Assembly (NCBI RefSeq): GCF_025950085.1
Contig: NZ_JAPDDS010000008.1
Span: 209,094 to 273,093, forward strand
Origin: Luteolibacter flavescens
GTDB lineage: Bacteria > Verrucomicrobiota > Verrucomicrobiia > Verrucomicrobiales > Akkermansiaceae
DNA length: 64,000 nt
Direction of reading: 5' to 3'
Shown here: one piece after another, positions 17,569 to 26,065 of the stretch
How positions within the stretch are numbered: position 1 is the first letter of the stretch
Layout of the letters: each line of letters starts with the position of its first letter
Made by a program: the position numbers and the translations under genes
Notes under the pieces: generated by a model
What the model saw: the letters and a program-made list of their open reading frames with translations, nothing else
Database searches by the model: none
Told to the model about the DNA's origin: nothing

Positions 17569-18825
17569 CTACTGGGTGCTGGCCTGGAAGGAGCCGCCTT
17601 CCAGCCAGGCCTTTGCCTCGCCGACGAGGAAGAGCGAGCCCGCGATGAGGATGGGGCGCGGCTTCCCCCCCTCCCCTGCAACTTCACCATCTACGGTCTC
17701 GGCCAGCGCCGCGGCCATGGCAGCCTCGAAGCCGGGATGGCAGACGTGCGGGGGCGCGCCGGGTGGCAGGACGGCGGCGATCTCCTCGGGCGCGACAGCC
17801 CGCGGGGTATCGACCGGGCAGAGATGGATGACCGCGGCGAGCGGGGCGACGAGGGAGAGGATGCCGCCGATGTCCTTTGCCGCGACGGCGCTGAAGACGA
17901 GCGTGGCTTTCTTCCCGGGAAACTCCTCCTGCCAGGTGCTGGCGAGCACGGCGGCTCCCTGGGGATTGTGCGCGCCATCGAGGATGACCTCGCGGCCCGC
18001 ACGGGAGATGCGCTCGAAGCGGCCGGGCCAGCGGACGGAAGAGAGGCCGTGCATGACTACCTCGTAGTCGAGCCGCAGGTCGGCGGCGTGCAGGCACTCC
18101 AGCGCGAGGGCGGCATTCCACCGCTGGTGCGGGCCGGGCAGGGCGATGGGGTAGCCCTGCAGCGGGGCATCGATGAAGGTGAGCGGGCAGCGGCGCTCGT
18201 TTGCCTCCTTTTCCAAGACCCGACGCGCGCCGGGCTCCTGCGGGGCGGAGAGGGCGGGCGCTCCCTCGACGAAGATGCCTGCCTTTTCCATGGCGATGGC
18301 CTCCACGGTATCGCCGAGCCACTGCATGTGATCCAGCCCCACGGGGGTGATTGCGCAGACATCCGCGGGCACGGCGGTGGTGGCGTCGAGGCGGCCGCCC
18401 ATGCCGGTCTCGAGCACGATGATCTCGCACTCGCACTGGCGGAACCAGCGCATGGCGAGCGCCAGGGTGATCTCGAAGAAGGTCGGGTGCGGGTCCAGCG
18501 TCTCGCACAGCGCGCGCAGCTCCGTGAGCATGTCCGCGCAGGCATCCTCCGGGATCTCCACTCCGGAGACGCGGATGCGCTCGCGGTAGTCGATGAGGTG
18601 CGGCGAGGTGAAGAGGCCGCAGCGATGGCCCCCGGCGCGGGCGACCGAGTCGATCATCGCGCAGGTGCTGCCCTTGCCATTCGTCCCGGCGACGTGGATG
18701 ACCTTCACGCCATGGGCGGGATAGGCGAGGTATTCCTTCAGCAAGCGCCGCGGCCCATCGAGCCCGAGCTTGATGCCGAACATCTGCGTCGAGAAGAGCC
18801 AGTCGATGGATTCAGGGTAGGTCAC
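17569..18825 (-). CDS. folC: bifunctional folylpolyglutamate/dihydrofolate synthase
   Basis: Mur-ligase-superfamily ATP enzyme adding glutamate to dihydropteroate or folates. Signatures: TQMFGIKLGL, the P-loop HVAGTNGKGSTCAM, FTSPHLIDYRERIRV, LETGMGGRLDATTAV and ILDGAHNPQGAAVLAS. About 418 aa, the usual size. I prefer GTG 18825 (VTYPESIDWLF...) because family similarity begins there; an ATG at 18873 would add 16 residues. It lies about 2.9 kb downstream of accD on the same strand, with toxin-antitoxin and peptidase genes in between. Confidence 0.93.
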   Translation of the reverse strand: MTYPESIDWLFSTQMFGIKLGLDGPRRLLKEYLAYPAHGVKVIHVAGTNGKGSTCAMIDSVARAGGHRCGLFTSPHLIDYRERIRVSGVEIPEDACADMLTELRALCETLDPHPTFFEITLALAMRWFRQCECEIIVLETGMGGRLDATTAVPADVCAITPVGLDHMQWLGDTVEAIAMEKAGIFVEGAPALSAPQEPGARRVLEKEANERRCPLTFIDAPLQGYPIALPGPHQRWNAALALECLHAADLRLDYEVVMHGLSSVRWPGRFERISRAGREVILDGAHNPQGAAVLASTWQEEFPGKKATLVFSAVAAKDIGGILSLVAPLAAVIHLCPVDTPRAVAPEEIAAVLPPGAPPHVCHPGFEAAMAAALAETVDGEVAGEGGKPRPILIAGSLFLVGEAKAWLEGGSFQASTQ

Positions 18826-18894
18826 GGTGGGGCGTGGGAACGGGAAAAGCAAACTCCAGCCACCCCTGAACATTCAAACCGAACTTGCCGCGCG

Positions 18895-19212
18895 TCACAA
18901 TATCCGTGGATCGGGGACGCGGCGTCTCATGCCGTAGCCCGGATGGCGGCGATCATGACGCACCGCCATGATCCAAGTCTCCCCGCGACCATCGGGCGCT
19001 ATGTAGATCAAGTGGTAGGGAAACTTCCTGAAATTCCAGCGTCTGAAGCGTCTACAAGGATGCCCTGCCCCGGGATGCCGCGTGATAAATTCTGCGGCAG
19101 CATCGAGTTCGACATAAAACTGCTCCACCGCCCTCTCCGAATCGTTCGACAGTTGATCCAGAATCTCGCGAAGATCGCGGATTGCTCCTTCATGGAGACG
19201 CACTTGAATCAT
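18895..19212 (-). CDS. ParE/RelE-superfamily toxin
   Basis: A 105-aa protein of the plasmid-stabilisation toxin fold: MIQVRLHEGAIRDLREI...AAEFITRHPGAGHPCRRFRRWNFRKFPYHLIYI and the C-terminal IMAVRHDRRHPGY, which is typical of the ParE branch. ParE-like members act on DNA gyrase and RelE-like ones cut mRNA; the sequence does not decide. Its ATG overlaps the TGA of the upstream antitoxin gene by four bases, giving tight coupling. Complete and apparently intact. Confidence 0.85.
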   Translation of the reverse strand: MIQVRLHEGAIRDLREILDQLSNDSERAVEQFYVELDAAAEFITRHPGAGHPCRRFRRWNFRKFPYHLIYIAPDGRGETWIMAVRHDRRHPGYGMRRRVPDPRIL

Positions 19213-19421
19213 CGCCCGAGCATCCGCATCGCATCCTCCCACGGAACCATCCGGGCTTCACCCCGCTCGACTTCTGCCAGCCTTTCTTCGGCGATCCGGA
19301 TGCCTTCCTCGTCGGATTCATCTTCTGAAAAGCTTTCGAACAAGGCTTCCGCCAACCAGCGGCGATCCTCAGGATCAAGGGCCAACGCCTTCTCCAGAAG
19401 GGCCTGCGGCTTTTCGCTCAT
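19209..19421 (-). CDS. addiction-module antitoxin (short helical type, PF09720-like)
   Basis: 70 aa, acidic, starting MSEKPQALLEKALALDPEDRRWLAEALFESF, the pattern of the 'putative addiction module component' family paired with ParE/RelE toxins. It precedes and overlaps the toxin gene (ATGA). A paralogue with the same first residues but no toxin lies at 21450-21656. Confidence 0.83.
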   Translation of the reverse strand: MSEKPQALLEKALALDPEDRRWLAEALFESFSEDESDEEGIRIAEERLAEVERGEARMVPWEDAMRMLGR

Positions 19422-19504
19422 GGAGAATTTTTAGCACAGCGAGATCGTGGCGTCGACAGAATGTCGACGCTCCTCAGCGCGTTGTGCGGGTCACGGACCG
19501 CACT

Positions 19505-19685
19505 CGTTTGATTGGTCTCCACCTGCATCCTATCGCGGCCCTTCAGGCCGCCGACCTGTGTCGATCAGCCAACCCCGGCCGATGGCCGGGGCTGAGGGAT
19601 GGCCGGACCTTTGGTCCTGAAAACCGGAGCTTCTGATGGCAGGCCTCATCCGTGGCCCCCGTGGTGTCAGCACTACGACTATGGA
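19505..19685. repeat. R2 repeat, half element (copy 4)
   Basis: One arm only: TATCGCGGCCCTTCAGGCCG, the hairpin CCCCGGCCGATGGCCGGGG, CTGAGGGATGGCCGGACC and the terminal GTGGTGTCAGCACTACGAC. Located between the antitoxin and the peptidase terminator; with the 80 bases before it, it accounts for the gap. Confidence 0.75.
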
Positions 19686-19721
19686 TGGTGGGTGAGGAGG
19701 GAGAGGAGCGCGGGGAAACAA

Positions 19722-19765
19722 AAAGCCCGGCGGGACTGGCGCTGGGTGCGCTTCCCGCCGGGCTG
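19722..19765 (-). terminator. rho-independent terminator of the PF04450-type peptidase gene
   Basis: On the reverse strand a 12-bp perfect stem (AGCCCGGCGGGA / TCCCGCCGGGCT, 19764-19753 and 19735-19724) is followed by TTTTTGTTT, 60 bases after the peptidase stop. Confidence 0.85.
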
Positions 19766-19826
19766 GAGATGTCAGATGCCTTGTCGGTCAGGCCGGGAAT
19801 CCGGTGGCCCGATGGATCAAATCAGA

Positions 19827-21161
19827 TCACTTCTTCTCGAGGCGCTTGCGGAGGTCTTCCTTCCACTCCTTTTCCAGCTCCTCGACGGGCTTGCCGGTCC
19901 AGGTCTGCCAGAGGTCCTTCGAGTAGCCTTCATGGATGGCGATGTGGGCCTTCTGGATGAGGTCCTTGGTGTAGGTGCGCATGACCCACTCCATGAAGTT
20001 CGCGGTGGTGCGGTAGCTGTCGTCGTACTTCACCGCGTCGGGATTGCGGATGACGGTGCCATTCCGCTCGGGCTCGAAGAGGTACCAGCGGATGTAGTCC
20101 GTGGCGCCCTCGAAGAACCAGACCGGCACGCCGCGGGCGGCGCGCTTGCCGGAGCCGAACTGGACGATGTGGACCATCTCGTGGATCAGGCAGCCGAGGG
20201 CCTCGCCGTCCTTCTGGTCGCGCATGAACTTCGAGCTGACGACGATCTGCTCGCCGCTGGCGTAGCCCGGGATGCCATCGCGGCCGGGGATGATCTGGCC
20301 TTCGCGGAGCTCGATGCGGAAGGTCTTCGGCGCTTCAGGGGTCTTGCCCGGGATGACGATGAGGTGGGCGACCTTCGGGTACCACTCCTGCAGGGCGGGG
20401 ATGGCCTTTTCCTTGAACCATGGCAGGAGGTCCGGGCTGGCGGTGGAGTCGAGGATGATCTTGAACTCGCCGCCTTCGGTCTCGAAGGTGGTGAGCTGCT
20501 TCTCCGGGGCCTTGTAGCGGGTGAGCTCGGGGCCGCCGGCTTCGACGACGTCGATCTCGCTGAAGAAGGTATTGCCGAAGCCGCGCGGGTCCTGGTTCGG
20601 CTTGATGTCGAAGAGGAGGTGGCGGTACTTGCCGAGCGCGCCTTCCTTCTTCGAGGAGATGGTCACGCCGTGCTGGCCGGTGCGGTCGGCGGGCGTCTGG
20701 ACGGTGGCGACTTCCACCCAGCCGACGGTGGCCGGGTCCTCGCCTGCGGCGGGGGCCTTCGCGTCACCGGCTGCGGCGTAAAGCTTGTAGTTCTGCGCGG
20801 AGCGCTCGCCGCTGTGCCACGAGTAGGTGGCGAGCGAGGCGATATCGACGTCCTTGCCGAGGTCGAGGGCGAGACGGCCGCCCTGGCCTGCGAAGAAGAA
20901 ATTGGCGCGCGGCTCGTCGTCGCCGCTCGGGATCTTGCCGTCATTCAGCACGGCGAGGCCGCCGGAATTCGGGTCCATGGTGCCGGAGACGACGGTGAAT
21001 TTCGCGCCGGTGGCGGCGTCATTCGTGGCCGGAGGGAGGATGGAGTCGAACTTGAATCCGGCATCGGACGCGGAGTGCCCGGTCTCGACCTTGGCTTCCG
21101 GGACGTCTGCGAGCAATGGGGCGGCTGCCAAGGGCAGTAGAATCAGGGGACGGAACTTCAT
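19827..21161 (-). CDS. exported PF04450-type (basic secretory protein) metallopeptidase with discoidin-like N-domain
   Basis: A 444-aa secreted protein. Signal peptide MKFRPLILLPLAAAPLLA; residues about 30-210 form a beta-rich domain (GGRLALDLG..IASLATYSWH...NYKLYAA...YRHLLFDI...FFSEIDVVEAGG) that looks discoidin-like. The C-terminal half contains the zinc motif HEMVH (327-331) followed by VPVWFFEGATDYIRWYLFEP, characteristic of the plant/bacterial basic secretory peptidase family. Zinc-dependent proteolysis outside the cytoplasm is inferred. It has its own terminator. The N-domain resembles the domain shared by proteins at 33525-39430. Confidence 0.82.
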   Translation of the reverse strand: MKFRPLILLPLAAAPLLADVPEAKVETGHSASDAGFKFDSILPPATNDAATGAKFTVVSGTMDPNSGGLAVLNDGKIPSGDDEPRANFFFAGQGGRLALDLGKDVDIASLATYSWHSGERSAQNYKLYAAAGDAKAPAAGEDPATVGWVEVATVQTPADRTGQHGVTISSKKEGALGKYRHLLFDIKPNQDPRGFGNTFFSEIDVVEAGGPELTRYKAPEKQLTTFETEGGEFKIILDSTASPDLLPWFKEKAIPALQEWYPKVAHLIVIPGKTPEAPKTFRIELREGQIIPGRDGIPGYASGEQIVVSSKFMRDQKDGEALGCLIHEMVHIVQFGSGKRAARGVPVWFFEGATDYIRWYLFEPERNGTVIRNPDAVKYDDSYRTTANFMEWVMRTYTKDLIQKAHIAIHEGYSKDLWQTWTGKPVEELEKEWKEDLRKRLEKK

Positions 21162-21349
21162 GGATCTGGTGATGGCTCAATAACGGTCCCGTGAGGCCGT
21201 TTGGTTTAGCGAAATCATGATCCTAGGCGAAGAGGTAGGCCGATTGGCGGAACGAGGGGCGAGGGATCACCTATGGGGGCGATAAGTGCCGATGGAGAGA
21301 AGAGGCATCGCCGGGGTGGGAAGCGACGTGAATGGTGAGGCGGCGACTT

Positions 21350-21447
21350 CCCCTATCGCGGCCCTTTAGGCCGCCGACGGTGCGGCGATCCATACCCGGG
21401 CCGATGGCCCGGGCTGAGGGATGGCCGGGCCCTTGGCCCTGAGAGTA
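21350..21447. repeat. R2 repeat, half element (copy 5)
   Basis: Arm with TATCGCGGCCCTTTAGGCCG, hairpin CCCGGGCCGATGGCCCGGG and GAGGGATGGCCGGGCC; it ends three bases before the orphan antitoxin stop codon. The bases between 21162 and 21350 show no gene. Confidence 0.7.
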
Positions 21448-21449
21448 AA

Positions 21450-21656
21450 TCATCTCCGCTTCAAGAGCTTCACCACCTCGTCATGGCTGACCCAAGAATC
21501 AGGATTCTCTCCCAAGGAGTTCCAACGGGTGTCCAGTTCTTGCAGAACCGCTTCGTCATCATCAAAGCTTTCCCACAAGGCCTCTGCCAACCAGCGCCGG
21601 GCCTCGGGGTCGAGGGACAGCACGGCATCCAACAGGGCCTGCGGCTTTTCGCTCAT
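21450..21656 (-). CDS. orphan addiction-module antitoxin paralogue
   Basis: 68 aa, MSEKPQALLDAVLSLDPEARRWLAEALWESFDDDEA..., clearly homologous to the antitoxin at 19209-19421 (same MSEKPQALL start and RRWLAEAL core). No toxin ORF follows: transcription would run directly into an R2 repeat. It starts 47 bases downstream of the accD stop on the same strand, so it could ride on accD transcription. Either a leftover of a lost toxin-antitoxin pair or an anti-addiction antitoxin. Confidence 0.75.
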   Translation of the reverse strand: MSEKPQALLDAVLSLDPEARRWLAEALWESFDDDEAVLQELDTRWNSLGENPDSWVSHDEVVKLLKRR

Positions 21657-21702
21657 GGGAAACCTCTACCACGCAGAGCAGCCGCCGTCCACTCCCCCGC
21701 CA

Positions 21703-22536
21703 TCAGGCGGCGGGCATCATGAAGGACAGGAGCTGGGCGAGCTTGTCGCGCAGCTTGTCCCGCGGGACGATGGCGTCCACGAGGCCGTGATCGAGCATGA
21801 ACTCGGCGGTCTGGAAGCCGGGAGGCAGGTTCTGGTGGGTCGTTTCCTTCACGACGCGCGGGCCGGCGAAGCCGATCATGCACTTCGGCTCGGCGAGATT
21901 GATGTCGCCGATGGTGGCGAAGGACGCGGTGACACCGCCCGTGGTGGGGTCGGTGAGCAGGGAGATGTAGGGCAGGCCGGCCTCGGAGAGACGGGCGAGC
22001 GCGCCACAGGTCTTCGCCATCTGCATGAGCGAGAGCATGCCCTCCTGCATGCGGGCGCCGGAGGAGGCGGAGACGATGATGACGCCGCGCTTTTCCACGA
22101 TGGCCAGCTCGATGGCGCGGGTGATCTTTTCCCCGACGACGGAGCCCATGGACCCGGCGAAGAACTTGAAATCCATGACGGCGATGACGGCGGGCTGGCC
22201 ACCGATGGCAAGGCGGCCGGTGACGACGGCGTCATTCATGCCGGTCTTCGCGCGCATGCCCTCGATCTTCTCGCGGTAGTTCGCGAAGCCGAGCGGGTTT
22301 GCGGAGACGAGATCCTGGTCGGTTTCCTCGAAGGTGCCCTCGTCGGCGAGCAGGGCGATGCGGTCCATGGCATCCATGCGGAAGTGGTGGCCGCAGTGGT
22401 GGCAGGTCTGGTGAAACTGCTTCAGCTCCAGCGTGTGAAGCATGGCCCCGCAGTCCGGGCACTTCGTCCAGAGGCCCTCGGGCATGCTGTCGCGACCGCG
22501 TGCGCCGCGGAGAGGTGGCTTGTTGAAGATGCCCAT
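21703..22536 (-). CDS. accD: acetyl-CoA carboxylase carboxyltransferase beta subunit
   Basis: Beta subunit of the carboxyltransferase that, with AccA, moves the carboxyl group from biotin to acetyl-CoA in fatty-acid synthesis. The 277-aa product starts MGIFNKPPLRG; the four-cysteine zinc ribbon is Cys26/Cys29/Cys45/Cys48 (CPDC, CHHC). Core signatures: GSMGSVVGEKI, SASSGARMQEGMLSLMQMAKT, LLTDPTTGGVTASFA. The ATG at 22536 is at the conserved N-terminus; longer upstream frames would run into comF. Confidence 0.96.
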   Translation of the reverse strand: MGIFNKPPLRGARGRDSMPEGLWTKCPDCGAMLHTLELKQFHQTCHHCGHHFRMDAMDRIALLADEGTFEETDQDLVSANPLGFANYREKIEGMRAKTGMNDAVVTGRLAIGGQPAVIAVMDFKFFAGSMGSVVGEKITRAIELAIVEKRGVIIVSASSGARMQEGMLSLMQMAKTCGALARLSEAGLPYISLLTDPTTGGVTASFATIGDINLAEPKCMIGFAGPRVVKETTHQNLPPGFQTAEFMLDHGLVDAIVPRDKLRDKLAQLLSFMMPAA

Positions 22537-22600
22537 GGAGATTCGTTCTTTCTTGCTGGCGGCTTTCGCCCGGCTCGCTGCCGTGCGGGAGGCGGCGACG

Positions 22601-23371
22601 CTAGCCGCGCATGACGGTGACGACAACCACCTTTTGAATGCCCGCCTTCCTCAAAACGCGGGCGCACTCGCTGGTGGTGGCCCCGGTGGTGAAAACATCG
22701 TCCACGATGATCGCGCCGGACGGCACTCCAGCGGCGAGGCTGCGGCCACCCTCCCGGGAGAGGTCGAAGGCCCCGCGGAGATTCTGCAGCCGCTGGGCGC
22801 GCGTCAGGCTGGTCTGGCTGTCGGTCGGGCGGGTGCGGGCGATGGCGCGGCACATCGGCAGGCCGGTAAGCGCGGCGAGCGGGCGGGCGATTTCCTCGGC
22901 CTGATTGAAGTGTCGCCAGAGCAGCCGCCGCCGGTGGAGCGGCACGGGGACGAGCGGCCAGCGCTCCGCGAGCGCGGGGGAGAGCCGGGGATCGTCCTGG
23001 AAGGAGCGGGCGGCGAGGCGGGCGAGCTCTTCCCCCAGTTCGATGTGGCGACCGTATTTCAGCCCGTGGATCATTTCCAGCAGGCGCGGGTGATGGGGCA
23101 AGGCGGGCCGGGCGAAGTCGAAGGCGAGCTTTTCCCCGCGGCAGTTCGGGCAATCGTCGAGGGACGCCGCGTGGCCTTCGAATTCCTCGCCGCACTTCAG
23201 GCAAAAGGGCTCGCGCAGGGAGGGCAGCTCGGCCGCGCAGGCATCGCAGAGCGAGCGACCGGCGGGCAAGCCGGCGGCGCAGTGGTGGCAGCGGCCGGGA
23301 TAGACCATGTCCAGCACCCGCCTCCCCCACCCTCGCCATGCGGCGCTGCTGACGATATGCGGCGTGCCCAT
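22601..23371 (-). CDS. comF: ComF-family phosphoribosyltransferase-like protein
   Basis: 256 aa. N-terminal double zinc-finger (CHHC, CDAC, CLKCGEEF, CPNCRG) and a C-terminal PRTase domain with the PRPP loop VDDVFTTGATTSE. Family members support natural transformation in Bacillus and Haemophilus, acting on incoming single-stranded DNA. Located 64 bases upstream of accD and 24 bases downstream of the CPBP protease gene, all on the reverse strand, so a three-gene transcript is likely. Confidence 0.93.
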   Translation of the reverse strand: MGTPHIVSSAAWRGWGRRVLDMVYPGRCHHCAAGLPAGRSLCDACAAELPSLREPFCLKCGEEFEGHAASLDDCPNCRGEKLAFDFARPALPHHPRLLEMIHGLKYGRHIELGEELARLAARSFQDDPRLSPALAERWPLVPVPLHRRRLLWRHFNQAEEIARPLAALTGLPMCRAIARTRPTDSQTSLTRAQRLQNLRGAFDLSREGGRSLAAGVPSGAIIVDDVFTTGATTSECARVLRKAGIQKVVVVTVMRG

Positions 23372-23395
23372 GGCGGGTGAGCTTTTCCTATCCGG

Positions 23396-24496
23396 CTAGC
23401 TGCGATAGCTCGCGGGCGGTTCCGGCACGCGGGTCATGATGTGGACCAGCACGCCGGTGACAGCCACCACGGACAGCGGCAGGAGGCCCTCGCGCAGGGT
23501 GGTGCCGACGAACCAGCGGGTGATCTCCGGCAGGCCGCCGACCGCCCAGGTGGCGGACTTGAAGATGCCAAAGCCGACCACCCAGCCGAAGTGCAGGCCT
23601 ATGGGCAGCCACAGCGAGGCGGTGCGGATGCGGGCGTAGGCGAGCACCAGACCGACGGCGAAGAGCACCGTGAGGCCGGAGACCAGCTCCAGAGGATTCG
23701 CGAAGCGGGCGAAGATCTGGCCGAGCAGGTAAAAGCCCGCCGAGGACGACTCCGGATCCGGCACCCGCACATAGGGCGAGGGCTCCAGGAAGTGGACGAA
23801 GGCGAAAAGCAGCGAGAGGGCGATGACCGCGGGCGTTGCCCGCATGGCTCGCAGGAAGATGCCGAGCAGCACGCCGCGGAAGAGGACCTCCTCGATGAGC
23901 GAGACGATCAGAGCGCCGGGGACCACTTTCTTGAAGGACTTCGCCCAGTCGATGGGCTGCTGGAAAAGATTCGCCGCGCCGCGGGTGGAAGCCTCGGCGT
24001 CCTTCCACATGAAGCAGCCGGCCTGCAGCATGAGCCAGCCCGAGAGCAGCAGCAGCCCGGCGGCGATGATGAAGCCGGTGCCGAATTGTAGCCAGCCCTG
24101 CGGATTCCGCCGGAGCGGCTGGCCGAGATCGGACGAGATCACATTGTCCGGCAGGCGCAGCGACCAAGGCGTATCCCGGTAGCTGCCGGGCGCACGACCG
24201 AGACGCAGCCAGGCGGTGAGCGGGAAGATGAGCACCAGAGCGGAGAGCATCATCGCGCGGTCGAAGAAGCGCGGGAATTCGGCACGGCCCGCCGCCTTGG
24301 CCAGGGCGTCGATTGCCTTGTTCGTCTGCTTGTCCGCAGTGACCTCCGCCAGGCCCTTCCCGAGCTGATAGAGCCACGGGGAAATGATCGCGGCGAGGAC
24401 GAGGGTGGCGGCCACATAGGCAAGGATCTTCAATACATCACTCTGCTGGCCACGTCGCACGCGGCGGAAGGTGAGGCGACCCGGGGAAACTTCCAA
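23396..24496 (-). CDS. CPBP-family intramembrane glutamic protease (CAAX/Abi type)
   Basis: About 366 aa with roughly eight hydrophobic segments. The family motifs are SLIEEVLFRGVLLGIFLRAM (paired glutamates plus arginine), FAFVHFLEP with the second-motif histidine, and LPIGLHFGWVVGFGIF with the third. Such enzymes cleave within or near the membrane; bacterial substrates are mostly unknown. Start codon uncertain: TTG 24496, or a GTG 12 codons later. Confidence 0.87.
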   Translation of the reverse strand: MEVSPGRLTFRRVRRGQQSDVLKILAYVAATLVLAAIISPWLYQLGKGLAEVTADKQTNKAIDALAKAAGRAEFPRFFDRAMMLSALVLIFPLTAWLRLGRAPGSYRDTPWSLRLPDNVISSDLGQPLRRNPQGWLQFGTGFIIAAGLLLLSGWLMLQAGCFMWKDAEASTRGAANLFQQPIDWAKSFKKVVPGALIVSLIEEVLFRGVLLGIFLRAMRATPAVIALSLLFAFVHFLEPSPYVRVPDPESSSAGFYLLGQIFARFANPLELVSGLTVLFAVGLVLAYARIRTASLWLPIGLHFGWVVGFGIFKSATWAVGGLPEITRWFVGTTLREGLLPLSVVAVTGVLVHIMTRVPEPPASYRS

Positions 24497-24614
24497 GTGC
24501 CAAGTGATGATACGACGCGATGAGCCCCGCGGGCCGGGAAATGAGGGGAGCCCGCCGGAAAATTCACCCTTCTTTCATCAAGGTGCCCGCCATGCCACTC
24601 CAGATCCCCTCTTC

Positions 24615-25232
24615 ATGAAACGGACGCCGATGACCCCGATGGCGCAGGCCAGCCTGGCGCTCCCGCCCCTGATGGCCGTCACGGGGATACTGGGCATGAT
24701 GATCGCGATGCGGGGGATGATCGTCGGTGCCCTCCTGATCGCCGTGCTGCCGCTGCCCCTCCTCCTTACCCTTCCGATACTCATCCGCGGGGTGATGGGC
24801 AGATATGGCATGCGGGCACCGGTGCGCGGGCTTTTCATCGCAACGGCATCGCTCTCTACAGCCGTCATCACCATCGCCGGGAATGAGGCCACGCTCCCGC
24901 TGCTGTCGGACCCGGTGCGCCCGCTACCGAGGGTGGCAGGGGGAGAAAGGGCGACGAGGCTGGAGTTCCGCTTCCCCGAAGTCACCCGGGTGGTGCACGA
25001 TCCCCATGGGAAAATCCGCTTCTACCGTGGGGAAGCGCCGCAGATGGAGCCCCTGCCCGATGGCTCTGCGATGTTGGTTTTCCGCGGTGAATACACGAGC
25101 CTCGATACCTGGCGCGATCACGCCACCGTGGAGGCAGATGCCTTCGATCTCGGCGGGTGGATGGGAGCCCGGATCGATATCGACCGGATCAGCGTGACGG
25201 ACGAGGGCGGATTTGAGAGCGGGTCCGAGTGA
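24615..25232 (+). CDS. membrane protein of unknown function
   Basis: 205 aa beginning MKRTPMTPMAQASLALPPLMAV, with two to three closely spaced hydrophobic segments in the first 90 residues (methionine-rich: GILGMMIAMRGMIVGALLIAVL) and a soluble C-terminal part of about 110 residues. I recognise no family. It is divergent from the CPBP gene and ends just before a strong hairpin. Confidence 0.62.
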   Translation: MKRTPMTPMAQASLALPPLMAVTGILGMMIAMRGMIVGALLIAVLPLPLLLTLPILIRGVMGRYGMRAPVRGLFIATASLSTAVITIAGNEATLPLLSDPVRPLPRVAGGERATRLEFRFPEVTRVVHDPHGKIRFYRGEAPQMEPLPDGSAMLVFRGEYTSLDTWRDHATVEADAFDLGGWMGARIDIDRISVTDEGGFESGSE

Positions 25233-25240
25233 GCGCGCGG

Positions 25241-25276
25241 GAGTCCTCCGGAAAGCACCCGCTCGCCGGAGGACTC
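25241..25276. terminator. hairpin between convergent genes
   Basis: Perfect 11-bp stem GAGTCCTCCGG / CCGGAGGACTC with a 14-nt loop, between the convergent genes ending at 25232 and 25311. No T-run on either side, so termination (possibly bidirectional) is inferred from position and stem strength only. Confidence 0.5.
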
Positions 25277-25310
25277 CACGCTATCCTGTCATGTCATGGG
25301 CTCACTGCAC

Positions 25311-25547
25311 TCACTTCAGCGCGCTGAGGTCGGCTCCGTGATTGATGTGATAGACGGACCCGCCGAGCACGATGGCGGGGACGCTTTTCACACCGGCCTG
25401 CTCGGCCTCGCCCAGGCGGCCGGGGGACTCGCCGAGGTGGACGATTTCCACGTCGAAGCGAGCGGGGTCCAGCGAGGCGGCCAGGGATTGCTCGGCATCG
25501 ACACAGACGGGGCAGCCGGCGTGGTAGAAGGTGGCGTGTTGTTTCAT
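25311..25547 (-). CDS. small thioredoxin-fold (glutaredoxin-like) CPVC protein
   Basis: 78 aa: MKQHATFYHAGCPVCVDAEQ has the N-terminal beta strand and CxxC active site, and KSVPAIVLGGSVYHINHGADL has the cis-proline (VPA) and following strands of a glutaredoxin fold. Predicted cytoplasmic thiol-disulfide protein. It is transcribed divergently from an HxlR regulator gene, 80 bp away, which suggests that the regulator controls it. Confidence 0.8.
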   Translation of the reverse strand: MKQHATFYHAGCPVCVDAEQSLAASLDPARFDVEIVHLGESPGRLGEAEQAGVKSVPAIVLGGSVYHINHGADLSALK

Positions 25548-25627
25548 CGCTTCGATTGGTTGGTTGTTGGTTCGGTTGGTTTTGCGTTTGATGCGGCGGG
25601 TTGCCGTGACGTAGGAAAGCACCCGCG

Positions 25628-26065
25628 ATGAATCGGGAAATCGGGCAGGATTCGGGAGGGACCCCACCGGAAAGTGCCCGGGTGACACCCCCGGCCGACA
25701 TGCCGCAGGATGCCCCGGTGAGGACCGCCCCTGCCTATCTCTCGCTGGACGACCGGAACCGCTACCGGAGCCTGGAGGAGGTGGTGGGCTGCAAGTGGGC
25801 CGTGGCCGTGGTGGCGGCCATCGCGCGCGGCGTGAAGCGCCCCGGGGCGCTGGAGCGCTTCATCCCCGGCATCTCGGCGAAGGTGCTGGCGGAGCGGCTG
25901 AAGAAGCTGCTGGAGCACGGGCTGGCTGAGCGCACGGAGTATCCCGGCCTGCCCGCCCGGGTGGAATACGATCTCTCGCCGCGCGGGCAGAGGCTCGCCG
26001 GCATCATCGAGCAGCTCCGCGAGCTCGACACCCACTACGCCGCCGGAGAGGAGGCTGCCCCATGA
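25628..26065 (+). CDS. HxlR-family winged-helix regulator
   Basis: 145 aa, with the core YRSLEEVVGCKWAVAVVAAIARGVKRPGALERFIPGISAKVLAERLKKLLEHGLAERTEY, the HxlR wHTH pattern. The cysteine in VVGCKW sits where redox-sensing HxlR proteins such as YodB and HypR have their regulatory thiol. The N-terminal 30 residues are low complexity. Its stop overlaps the ATG of the MOSC gene (ATGA) and it is divergent from the CPVC protein. Confidence 0.88.
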   Translation: MNREIGQDSGGTPPESARVTPPADMPQDAPVRTAPAYLSLDDRNRYRSLEEVVGCKWAVAVVAAIARGVKRPGALERFIPGISAKVLAERLKKLLEHGLAERTEYPGLPARVEYDLSPRGQRLAGIIEQLRELDTHYAAGEEAAP

